Source: Megascapheus bottae
Lineage: Eukaryota; Chordata; Mammalia; Rodentia; Geomyidae
DNA: 64,000 bases
Direction of reading: 5' to 3'
NCBI GenBank assembly: GCA_024803745.1
Contig: JANJXV010000013.1
Coordinates: forward strand, 5,022,001-5,086,000
Position numbers and translations under genes: made by a program. This document shows, one piece after another, positions 48,178 to 57,339 of this stretch; positions within the stretch are counted from its first letter, which is position 1, and the number at the start of each line of letters is the position of its first letter. The notes beneath the pieces were generated by a model, which searched no databases, was not told where the DNA came from, and saw only the letters and a program-made list of their open reading frames with translations.

Positions 48178-48776
48178 TGGGGTTTTTAGTCCTCGGTCCC
48201 TGCCAACCCGCAGGAGGGATAGCGAGAACACACCCTGACCAGGAGTAGCCGAGAAAGGAGAAGGCCGACTGACCACCCGCACCCAGCCCTCCCTCGCCGA
48301 AGGACAATCAGACATGTCAGGGAGGCTCGTTAAGGCAGGAACTCATTTATTGAGGAAGTACATTCAGCTAATATAAGGTGCAAGAGTCTATCAGCACAAA
48401 GGTGGGCAGGGAAGGGGAGGTCCATGTGTTTATTCTCACATAGTCTCAGCAGAGAGTGATAAAGCAATAACACATTTTTACCCAGTGGTAATAAAGTCTC
48501 AGCAGAAAGTGATTCACAATATGGACGATATAGCTCAAAGTTAGGCATGGCATTCATACATGACAGCTCATTTCTTTTTTTTGCATTTATTTTTTTATTG
48601 TAATTAATAAAAGGGTTACATGATATTTGCCAGATAGAAGGTGCATTAATTCACATATACTGATACCCTTTCACATGTCTTGGTCCCCATTAATGACAGC
48701 TCATTTCTTTGTGAGGTTATCTTACTCAGTGTTGTAGATTCATGGGCCAGCCTGACCCTGCACTCGGTTCCTAACA
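48178..48776 (-). mobile_element. Class II (ERVK-like) solo LTR, interrupted by an L1 tail
   Basis: The + strand runs from TGGGGTTTTTAGTCC to CGGTTCCTAACA, so the LTR reads TGTTAGGAACCG...CCCCA on the minus strand. A minus-strand AATAAA lies opposite catttattgaggaagtaca (near 48345). It shares long blocks with the LTR at 55266 (accctgaccagga, tgaccacccgcacccagcc, gtctcagcagagagtgat). No clean target duplication: cacata occurs at both sides but offset from the TG/CA ends. Confidence 0.75.
48578..48692 (-). mobile_element. 115-bp L1 3'-end insertion with 18-bp target site duplication
   Basis: A poly-T start (the L1 A tail) is followed by reverse-complemented L1 3' UTR (gggttacatgatatttgcca). 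It is flanked by atgacagctcatttcttt at 48560-48577 and 48693-48710, and lies inside the class II LTR. Confidence 0.95.
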
Positions 48777-48882
48777 CATAGACACACAGAAAGACAAAGA
48801 GAAGATTCCTCCTGCTGAAGGCAAAACAAAAAGTAGAACAGCCTTACGGCTAACTGTGCAGTGACCCGTCTCATTCTGCCAG

Positions 48883-48948
48883 AATTTCCAAGGGAATGAG
48901 GGGATTCCACGTCCCAAATTCCAATGGAATGAGGGGATTCTACGTCCC
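48883..48948. repeat. Two adjacent 33-bp repeats
   Basis: Units at 48883-48915 and 48916-48948 share ggaatgaggggattc and acgtccc cores and differ at a few bases. Confidence 0.9.
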
Positions 48949-49012
48949 TATATGGGTCTGGAACATCTTCTAAGACCCCTGGTTGATGACCCACCTGCGC
49001 ATCTGCTTAAGT

Positions 49013-49325
49013 CTTTTTTTTTCAATATATTTTTATTGTAATTAATAGAAGGGTTACATTATATTTGCCAGATAGAAGGTGCATTACTTCACATACATTG
49101 ATACCCTTTCTCATGTCTTGGTCCCCATTTCCCTCCCCCGCCCCCGACCTCCACCCCTCATCTTGTTTTCCCCCCTTCATTATCCAATTTCAAATAACCA
49201 AATAGAAATATATCCAATATATCTGATAACAAAGTGAGATACTGTAACAATATGAGATAACCAAGGGACAGCAAAAGAGATGAGAGATAACAGTACATTA
49301 AGGACAACAATCACTCATTATCTTA
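49013..49325 (-). mobile_element. L1 3'-end insertion
   Basis: T run, then caatatatttttattgtaat, gggttacattatatttgcca and cttggtccccatttccctcc, up to gacaacaatcactcattatc. It extends further into the 3' UTR than the 115-bp copy. No clear target duplication was found. Confidence 0.88.
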
Positions 49326-49442
49326 TTCCAACCTTTACATATATGGGCCCAAGAAACAGAGTAACAGAACAAAAGAAAGTAGACAATGAGACTCACAGAA
49401 CTATTCTAGACTCTCCGGTCTGGTGGTCCTGTGATCCTGGGC

Positions 49443-49460
49443 ATCCCAGATGAGCCCCCA
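49443..49460 (-). other. Retroviral primer binding site, tRNA-Pro type
   Basis: On the minus strand TGGGGGCTCATCTGGGAT begins two bases after the LTR's terminal CA. It differs at two positions from the proline-tRNA binding site of murine leukaemia-type viruses as I recall it. This is the strongest evidence that an ERV1 element lies to the left. Confidence 0.85.
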
Positions 49461-49462
49461 GC

Positions 49463-49984
49463 TGTTGTGCCCAGATTTCAGGGTCCCCAAAGACCACCAA
49501 GGAAATGAATCCGATGTAAGAGCATGGGAGTCTTTATTGCAAGCTGGTGCTTGGTCTTTTGTGCACATGACTGCAACCAGTGACACTGAGAGCCCTGAGC
49601 CTAGGGTTATAGCATTTTTATACACTTTTTTTTGAGTTAGGCAAGGACTTTACATATATCATAGTGATTGTTACATACTGTGGGACGTTCATAAAACAAC
49701 TCTAGTAGGGAAGAACTGTAAAGGGATTCTTCAGAAAGTCAAGGACAAATTCCTTACTGATTTGTTAGTGCCACCTGGGGTGTATCAGGAAGATATATGC
49801 TTAACTGCAGGGTTCTGCCCTAAGCAAACACTATCTGTGGCGCCCTCCTCTCTTAGACAAACATACCACTGTCTATCTGGTGGACACTGTCCGTAGTAGT
49901 TCAGAATGACCTTCTGGCAGGGCCTGCTTAAAAATAACTTTTTACTGAAGTTCACCAAACTTCAAAATTAATTTAGGCCTCACA
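49463..49984 (-). mobile_element. ERV1 LTR, right copy (5' LTR on the minus strand)
   Basis: The minus strand starts TGTGAGGCCTAAATT and ends GGGCACAACA, about 522 bp. A TATAAAAA box lies opposite 49615-49622 and an AATAAA opposite 49533-49538, a normal spacing for R. The PBS adjoins it. Confidence 0.75.
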
Positions 49985-49989
49985 AAACC

Positions 49990-51475
49990 TCTGGTTTTCT
50001 TTATGGTAAGAACAGCATAATTAGAAACAATATACTTTTATAAATTTAAATTTATAAAAACTCAGAAAATGTTTTGTTAGAATATAATATAAAAAATGCT
50101 ATCACTATTTCTTTATCCCACTACTTTGTGTCCCTTTCTGAGGGGAGTGACCTTATAATAGAAAAAGAACTTTCCTGAGACATTATATTTATACTTCCAA
50201 TGAAAAATTAAGTATTCAGGTGATTTTTCTTTGTGCTGATTCTTTGTGTGAGAGGAGAAGGTATGAAGTACATGAACCAGGAAGTGCCATTTGGCTACAG
50301 TGGACTATCAGTAAATATGGAGAACTGGTCCATGCCAGCCACATTGATCAATCATGGAATCAACCCAAGAAGAACACTCAGAATGATGCACAGGTGCTGC
50401 CCTTACCAGCATGGCATTTTTAAATTTCCATTGACTGTAACCAAGCTCCAACATCCAGTTAATTAGCTACAGTTTTCAGGATTTAAGGGTGTCAGTTAGA
50501 GGTCTGCATATTCACATGGATAGATTGGTGTTCAGTGGAGAGGAGCTGAGAAATATGGCACAGTTGTCAGAGGACTGAATTGACTGCCTTGGAGAACAGC
50601 AGGGAACAATTTCATGATTGCTTTCTTCAGTTCGCTAGTCCATGGAATGCTTGCTGCTGAAGGGCAGCAAACTCTAGGACAGAAGGTTGAGGGGAGGGAG
50701 AAAAACACTTCAAATCATTTTTTCCTAGCTAAATTTGGATGAACTTCTTCTAAACAAGAGCGACTAGCTAGACTTTGCAGGCAGGCTGGTGTTAATAGAA
50801 GGACAAAAGCTTTTAGGAATTCTTGAAACCAGAAACAAAGGACAAGTTCTCTCCTGTTTACATCAACTTCTTTCCATTGTGGATTTCCTGATGTGTTCTG
50901 TCTCGGCCTTTGAGTAGGTTTGGGGTGCAGGGAATGTATACATCTGAGAATGTTGGAGCCACCATATTCTCCATATGGTCATCAATTTTAAAAACTGTGG
51001 TTACATGTTCCTGTGTTGTTGTCACAGCTGTTACTTCAGAGATTTCTTAAATCACAATAAGTTTTAACAATGCAACAAGAGACCTATTTCTCCTGTTAAA
51101 ATGTCTAAAACCATTAGGAAAAGTGGTTTTCCTAATGCTAGTCCAAGTCCCCAAAGAACCCTCTACACTCATCCAGTTTAATGTTTCAAGAGATGCTTGG
51201 GTCCTTCACGTACAGTGGGTAGCCAGAACACCTCTTGAGTGAAGGGCACTCCATCCCTTCAAAACCCACATCCCCAGATTGGAAGCTCTGTTCTTATAGC
51301 CACATAGGGCTCTATTTTATTCCCTAACACACTGGATATTTCCCTTGGGTCCTTTCTGAGTCTTCCCTTTAGGTCCCAGACATTTCGGGAACTTAGTGTA
51401 TTTATTCATTTATCAAATACATACCGACAATACTCTGTGAAAGACTGGCGTCAAAGAAATAGGAGAAGTGTGTTA
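49990..51475. other. Unique intronic sequence
   Basis: No repeat or exon was recognised. Confidence 0.4.
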
Positions 51476-51783
51476 TCACTATACACCGACTAGGTAAGCA
51501 CAAGTGAAACTGTGTGCACCAGAGGAGCAGGAAGTCCCACCCCATGCTGATGTCACTGCCGGCGGCGGCGGGGCTGATCTTAGGGGTGCATGCTTTAAAA
51601 TCCCAGTTATATGGAAAACAAAGAGGACTGCAATCTGCAGAGAACCTAGGTGGTACTCTCTTCATACATCTTAAACTGGTTTCAGCTGTATGACACTGAC
51701 AGGTAAAATGTATCGCGAGAATCGGAAGGGCAGGAAGTCCCGCCCTCGGGGTAGACATCACTGCTGGGGGCGGAAGCACGTAA

Positions 51784-51790
51784 TATATAA
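51784..51790 (+). promoter_or_regulatory. TATA box of the GC-rich LTR
   Basis: TATATAA followed by gggctggg, after a GC-rich stretch with gggggcggaag. It faces the DLG2 exon 5.4 kb downstream. Confidence 0.55.
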
Positions 51791-51999
51791 GGGCTGGGTG
51801 TTCCAGAGTGGGCATGCGCACCACGCCGCAAGCGCCTGAAGCGGAGCAGTGCCCAGGCCTTCGGAGACAAGAGACAGCGCCGTGCCAGAAGTCCCTGGAG
51901 TAGAACCGTGCCTAGGCTGCCGAGAGGAGGGAGAGGGCCACACTGGAAGCCCTTGGAGCAGAGCAGTGCCAGGGCCTGTGGGTAGGAGAGACCGGCATG

Positions 52000-52345
52000 C
52001 CGTGGGAGGGCTGAGGGAGGGTGAGCAGCCTGTGGAGAGGTCTGCGGAGAGGTGAGAGGCCTGTGAAGGGGCACGGGGTCTGCAGACAGGCCTGTGATGA
52101 GGAGTTGTAGAAGCCTCAGGACAAGCCAGACGTCTGCGGACAGGCCCGTGGAGAGGTGAGAGGGGTGCAGAGAGCCGAGACCTACAGAAAGGCCTGTGGT
52201 GAGGGGAGAAGCCTGGTGAGGGGCCTGCGGACCAGCCTGTGCAGGGATGACAGTCACACAGAGAGGTGGGAAGCCTGCAGACAGACCTGCGGAGAGGCTA
52301 GAGAGCAAGAGGCCTGTGGCAAGAGGCGAGAGGAGAGGAAAAAGG
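52000..52345 (+). repeat. Degenerate G-rich minisatellite inside the LTR
   Basis: Many imperfect repeats of a ggcctgyggagaggtgaga-like unit, spaced irregularly. This low-complexity purine bias explains the long opposite-strand open frame across it. Confidence 0.8.
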
Positions 52346-52423
52346 TAAAGAACTGGCCCCCTTGGAGGTTGTAGCAAATCCTAGTTCAGAGGCAGCCTGG
52401 GACAAGGGAGTTGCAGATTGACT

Positions 52424-52429
52424 AATAAA
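52424..52429 (+). terminator. Polyadenylation signal of the GC-rich LTR
   Basis: AATAAA followed within 10 bases by a ctcctttttcacc T-rich element. Confidence 0.6.
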
Positions 52430-52529
52430 GCTCCTTTTTCACCTTTAACCATACCTCCATGGATTTTCTTGCTCACAGGTCATTACAAAATGAGACCTAC
52501 TCAGAGAGTTGGATTGATCCTTTAACATT

Positions 52530-53560
52530 TTCTGCAATAAACTGATTTTGACAGCTTATGAAAAATATGACTCATCATGACCCAAGTGATATTTATCCCT
52601 AGGAAACAACAGTTGTCCAACATATGAAAATAAATGTGACACACCACATTAATGGATGGGAAACTAAAATAATCTCATCTATTTAGATGTAAATGCATAT
52701 CTCATTAGATGTAAATAAAATGACAAAATTTACCAGTAATGATTTTTAAAAAATTTAAAAAAAAGCTTTTTCGTGCCAATACTGGGACTTGAACACATTG
52801 CTTATGCAGTCAACTTTACCCTTCTTACTTGAGACTGTCACTATTACTTAGATCACAGCTTCACTTTGGTTTTTCCTGGTTAAGTTGCTGTAATAATCTT
52901 ACAGTCTTAGACTGGGTTCAAACTGTGATCCTTAGATTCATTCTCCCTGAGTAGCCAAGATTACAAGTAGTAGGCCACTGGTGGTTAGAAAAAAGAAATT
53001 TAAAAGCTTTTGACAAATTAAGTGTAGAAGGAATTAGTTCAGCACATCAAAGACTATATAAGACAAATACACAGCTAGAATTTGTCACTCTCCACCAGGA
53101 AAATTGAGCATTCCTTCAGTACTGCATTATACTACAAGGATGCCATCTCTAACCACTTCTACTCAATGTAGTACTGGAGATCAAAGCCAAAGCAATTAGG
53201 CAAGAGGAAAAATTTAAAGGCATCCAACTTAGAAAGAAGGTGAATTTGCAGACAACATCACCTAATGTTTGGAAAACACTACAGATTTCACTAAATATGT
53301 GTTCTGAATGATAAGCAAATTCAGGAAATTTGAATACAAAATCAACCTTTAAAAATTAGGGATGTTTTTCTGTACCAACGAGGAAATAGAATAGATGCCT
53401 TTACAGTATATTTACAAAATAAAGAGGTGAAAAAGCTGTATATTGCAAAATAAGCACATTGATGAAAGAATTTGAACAAGATATAGTTTAATGGAAATTA
53501 TCATCATGGATTGAAAGAAAATGTTCATACATTTAAAAGTTTGGACCAGTTGCACAACAG
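52530..53560 (+). mobile_element. Old L1 ORF2 fragment, interrupted by a SINE
   Basis: actcatcatgacccaagtga, tttatccctagg, then caacatatgaaaataaatgt and gtgacacaccacattaatgg follow the reverse transcriptase region of L1 ORF2. It resumes after the SINE with ctacaaggatgccatctcta and caaagccaaagcaattaggc. Many stops. Confidence 0.8.
52762..52987 (-). mobile_element. B1-like/Geo composite SINE, nested in L1
   Basis: ccaatactgggacttgaaca, then cttacagtcttagactgggt and ctccctgagtagccaagatt. Strongly diverged. Confidence 0.72.
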
Positions 53561-53752
53561 GATGAATAGAACTACTTGGTCCTGTGTACTTCAGTATAGC
53601 CAAGATCCATCTCTAATGATTTCATCACAAGCAAAATGTTTAATATTTGAAGATTATAGATACAAGAACTAGTTTGGTTTAAGCTTTCCAAATTATATTT
53701 TAAAATCATATCACTCCTTTGTAGTTTATATATGTTTGTCGATATATAATAC

Positions 53753-53850
53753 ATTTTTTTTGCCAATCTTGAGGCTTAAACTCAGGTCTTTGAGCACTTT
53801 TGATCAAGGCTAGTGCTCTGCCACTTGAGCCATAGCACCACATCCAACAT
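53753..53850 (-). mobile_element. Geo module alone
   Basis: tttttgccaatcttgaggct through cacttgagccatagcaccac, then unique sequence. It is truncated before any left half. Confidence 0.75.
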
Positions 53851-54736
53851 AGCCCACAAAGTATTGTATTGTACCAATGCCACTTGAACTACATCTTTGA
53901 AAATGTAGAAGATCTAAACTAGTTGGATGAGAGACAGGAAATTTTTGGTAGATAAAACAGCAGAAATAAAGGCCAAGAGAGGATTGCAGCATTGTTTTTA
54001 GCAGAAAAGAGACAACACTTGGTATACATCAGAGAGCCAGCTCTCTCCAAACCTCCTGATTATTTAATAAGAACCTACTGAGGTACCACCTGCTATGTGT
54101 TTCCATCTTGCTCACACTGAGAAATCACAATCCCTGAGGTTGTAACTAACACCAGTGTCCTACTGCTAGTAATATTTGAACTTCGTTAAAATGGTGTTGA
54201 ACATACTTATCTTCCCATTATTGTGTTTTACAAACTCCGGACCTCAGTGAATTATCTCAAAGTCACCTATGTGTTGCCTCTATGAATACACATTTGACAC
54301 TGTTCTTCAAGGTCATATAGGACATAAAGTATGTCCTTCATCAGATACTAGAATCAAAAAGCCTTTTCTACTATGCCTGGGACTCCATAAAGGCAGAAAT
54401 CATCTAGTCTAAATCTCTCATTGATGTAGATTAAGATCAAGTAGCAGATGTTCAAATGATACTTATATAGACAATTGATATTAGCTGATCCTGTTAATCT
54501 CAAATAGATTTCATATTCTCTATGTTCTCATGTACTTCATGATAAACATGGCATCTATCTCGTAAGGAAGGATATCCCATTGTCATTCTTGCTTTGTTTT
54601 TCTTACACCTGTTATATCATTCCCCTATCTCAGGGACATTGCAAGAAATCTTCAGTCTATGCTACTTGGTTCTACCTTCTACAACACTGCGGGGCTGTCA
54701 CAGTGTCTGATTTTCTCCTTAGCCATTCTTCAATTC
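53851..54736. other. Unique intronic sequence
   Basis: Nothing recognisable. Confidence 0.45.
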
Positions 54737-54955
54737 TTTTTTTTTTTGTTGGTCATGGGGCTTGAACTCGGGGCCTGGGTGCTGTCCCTGAGCTCTTCAG
54801 CTCCCTTGAGCCACAGCCCCACTTCCTATTTTCTGGTGATTAATTGGAGATGAGAGTCTCACAGACTTAAGTGCTTGGCTGACTTTGAACCTCCATCCTC
54901 AGATCTCAGACTCCTGAGTAACTTAGATTATAGGTGTGAGCCACTGCTCCCAGCT
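54737..54955 (-). mobile_element. B1-like/Geo composite SINE
   Basis: Well preserved: ggggcttgaactcggggcct, gagctcttcagctcccttga, taattggagatgagagtctc, cagactcctgagtaacttag and gtgagccactgctcccagct. Confidence 0.88.
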
Positions 54956-55265
54956 ATAATTCTCCTTTATTGCCTCCCATCCTGACAGTCACTGTTGCCC
55001 CCACCCCAATCTCCCTGGGTTGCTTGACTAGTGGTATGAAGCTAGTATCTAAGAAATAATAAATAAACTAAAGATTGCATGATTGCTAACATATCACATC
55101 TCTGCTCAAAGAATTTTGGAAATTTTCAACATAAGAAGAATTAGAGATGTCAACTACGCAGATATTTTAGTTTACATTTTAGATACTTTAGTTCATATTG
55201 TAGTTGCTCCAGATATATTTCTTATTTCAACCTTTCTAAATAATTATTCAATTTAGAAACAACCC

Positions 55266-55659
55266 TGTCGGGGTCCTTCGTACCTGGTCCCTCTCGATCA
55301 GCAGGAGGGACAGGGAGAACACGCCCTGACCAGGACGAGCCAAGAGAGGAGAGGGCCCACTGACCACCCGCACCCAGCCATTCTTCTCCAGAGGACAAAC
55401 AGACGCATCAGGCAGGTTCATCAAGGCAGGAATTCTAACCCCCAAAACACCCTTCTGAGGAAGTCCCTCTAGCTAATATTCCCTCACTCTAGGTCTCAGC
55501 AGAGAGTGATAAATAACACATTTGTAACCAATGGTAATCAAGTCTTGCGCCCTGCCTCTTGCGCCTTGCCTTGTTTCCTGCCCCTTGTCTCTTGCGTGTT
55601 GCCTTGCCTCCCAGCGGAAAGTTATTCACAATAGACATGGCGTTACTCGGCTCCCAGCA
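55266..55659 (-). mobile_element. Class II (ERVK-like) solo LTR with 6-bp target site duplication
   Basis: The minus strand reads TGCTGGGAGCCGAGTAACG...GGACCCCGACA, 394 bp. It is flanked by caaccc at 55260-55265 and 55660-55665, the 6-bp size typical of class II elements. A locally repetitive cttgcgccctgcctcttgcg section lies in its U3 half. It is a relative of the LTR at 48178. Confidence 0.88.
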
Positions 55660-55665
55660 CAACCC

Positions 55666-56514
55666 TCTTGAATTTATCTTGTTAATTCAATCAGTAAATA
55701 TTTTCTAATCTTTACCTTGATGTTGACAGTAATAAAGTGATCAAGTTATGGCTGATTTTATCCTGACATTGAACTTTTCTGGCTAATTGGGTGCCCTAAT
55801 TAATTTTTCTGGATTAACTATTAAATTATTAGTTTTTCTGCTTTTTTACCTGAGTAAAATACAATCAAATTTACTAAGCTACACTTGTTGTAAAAGAATA
55901 TAGAGAAATTGATTAGCACAAAGAGATGACAATGTTTTATTACATAGATTAATATGTATCTATGACATACAAACCCTTAGCCTAATTTTGATTATGTTCT
56001 AAAATCTAAGTTCTGGTGATTGTATATAGAGATTCCCTTCTTGAATATTTGTTTGTTAAATACATCATTTGAAATATGATGTAAAAATCAATGTTAATAA
56101 ATTCTTTAATAAAAAAGAAGTGATAACATGGAACCTTAATAAAATGTTACTTAGTCATTTAAAATGGACACGGAAAAGACTGACTAGCTGTGCAGAAAAA
56201 GCTCAAAATATGACATGAATTGGGGAAAATATCAGATTATGGAAATACAGCCATGGTGGTGGTATTAAAAGACCCTATATCAATCAGAAATGTATTAAGT
56301 GGATGGCTTGTGAATTTAGAAAGGAATCCTAATTATGCCTTATATACACATTTTTAGAAGTATATATGCATATTGGATATACAATTATTTCAATCTACAG
56401 ACACATGAAAGCTTTATTAGACTGTAAACTACAATTTTCTTGGAGCAGCATTACTATATGTCTGTTGCCACTGACAAAGCTGGTTTGCTGTTGAAGGTGT
56501 CTCACATGTGTTAG
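55666..56514. other. Unique AT-rich intronic sequence
   Basis: Nothing recognisable. Confidence 0.45.
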
Positions 56515-56527
56515 AGCTCCCCTGCTT

Positions 56528-56717
56528 ATTTTTTTTGCCAGTCCTGGGGCTGAACTCAGGGCCTGGCCCTGTCCTTGGGCTTTCTCAAGGCTAGAGCTCC
56601 ACCACTTGAGCTACAGCAACATTTCAGGCTTTTTCTGTGTGTGTGGTACCTTGGAATTGAACGCAGGGTTTCATACATGCTAGGCAAGCCCTCCACCACT
56701 AAGCCAAACTCCCAGCT
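56528..56717 (-). mobile_element. IDL-Geo SINE with 13-bp target site duplication
   Basis: Flanked by agctcccctgctt at 56515-56527 and 56718-56730. It lies about 490 bases before the DLG2 exon. Confidence 0.93.
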
Positions 56718-57160
56718 AGCTCCCCTGCTTCCTAAGGCCCAAGTATGTAATACAGAATATGTATTTGATAACCAAGCTATATTAGAAAAACAAACCTAGA
56801 ACTCACAAAGCAAAAGACCCACATTTCACTATTCTTGGAAATAAAATATAAATTCTTTCCACTGTTGTTAAGAATGAATGACTTAAATTCGACTCTGTAA
56901 GGCCTTTGCATTTTAAATATTGCATCACTGGACATTCGTGTCTTAAATCATAAGCATTTTCATTGCTGTACAAAGGAAGCATCTTTCAAAAGAAGGAAAA
57001 CAAGTGTAGCTCCTGGAATTGTAGCAATCCAGGAACAAAGGAGTGTTTAGTTCCCCTCCCCCAAACTTTATCTGCTGACTGTGCATTTTATGGCTTTGCA
57101 TGCATGATTATTAACACCTTATTTCTATTTGTGCAGAGTTCAAGAGGAACTTGGTTTTAA

Positions 57161-57333
<173 letters not shown>

Positions 57334-57339
57334 TCTGTG

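Larger units (their letters stand above)
44662..49984 (-). mobile_element. Candidate ERV1 (gammaretrovirus-like) provirus, degraded and invaded
   Basis: Both ends carry the same LTR terminus, tgttgtgcccagatttcagg, in the same orientation (44662 and 49463). The right LTR has TATA and AATAAA signals on the minus strand. Just inside it is a primer binding site resembling tRNA-Pro. A possible 4-bp target duplication, aaac, flanks the outer ends (44658-44661 and 49985-49988); 4 bp is the size made by gammaretroviruses. The roughly 3 kb between about 45200 and 48177 shows no intact gag, pol or env frame that I recognise. The two LTRs agree closely over about 90 bases and then diverge, so the left one may instead be a separate LTR of a related subfamily. 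Confidence 0.6.
51480..52487 (+). mobile_element. GC-rich LTR of an unassigned ERV family, plus strand
   Basis: The strand has LTR-type signals in order: a TATATAA box at 51784-51790, a G-rich transcribed part, AATAAA at 52424-52429 followed by a T-rich end, and a possible terminal TACA at 52484-52487. Upstream of the TATA box a segment is repeated about 202 bp apart (gcaggaagtccc at 51528 and again at 51730), like duplicated U3 enhancers. A possible TG start is at 51687, but the duplication suggests the LTR begins nearer 51480. No target duplication was found. A processed or CpG-rich host promoter is the alternative. Confidence 0.5.

Noticed and set aside
51682..52377. A 231-codon minus-strand open frame, the longest in the window
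   Set aside because: It lies over the G-rich degenerate minisatellite and GC-rich LTR. The translation is leucine-, serine- and proline-rich low complexity and matches no family.
1..57000. Upstream DLG2 exons or alternative first exons
   Set aside because: I looked for the known segment ending in a TLER-type sequence and for recalled alternative N-termini and did not see them. A computational search is needed to exclude them.
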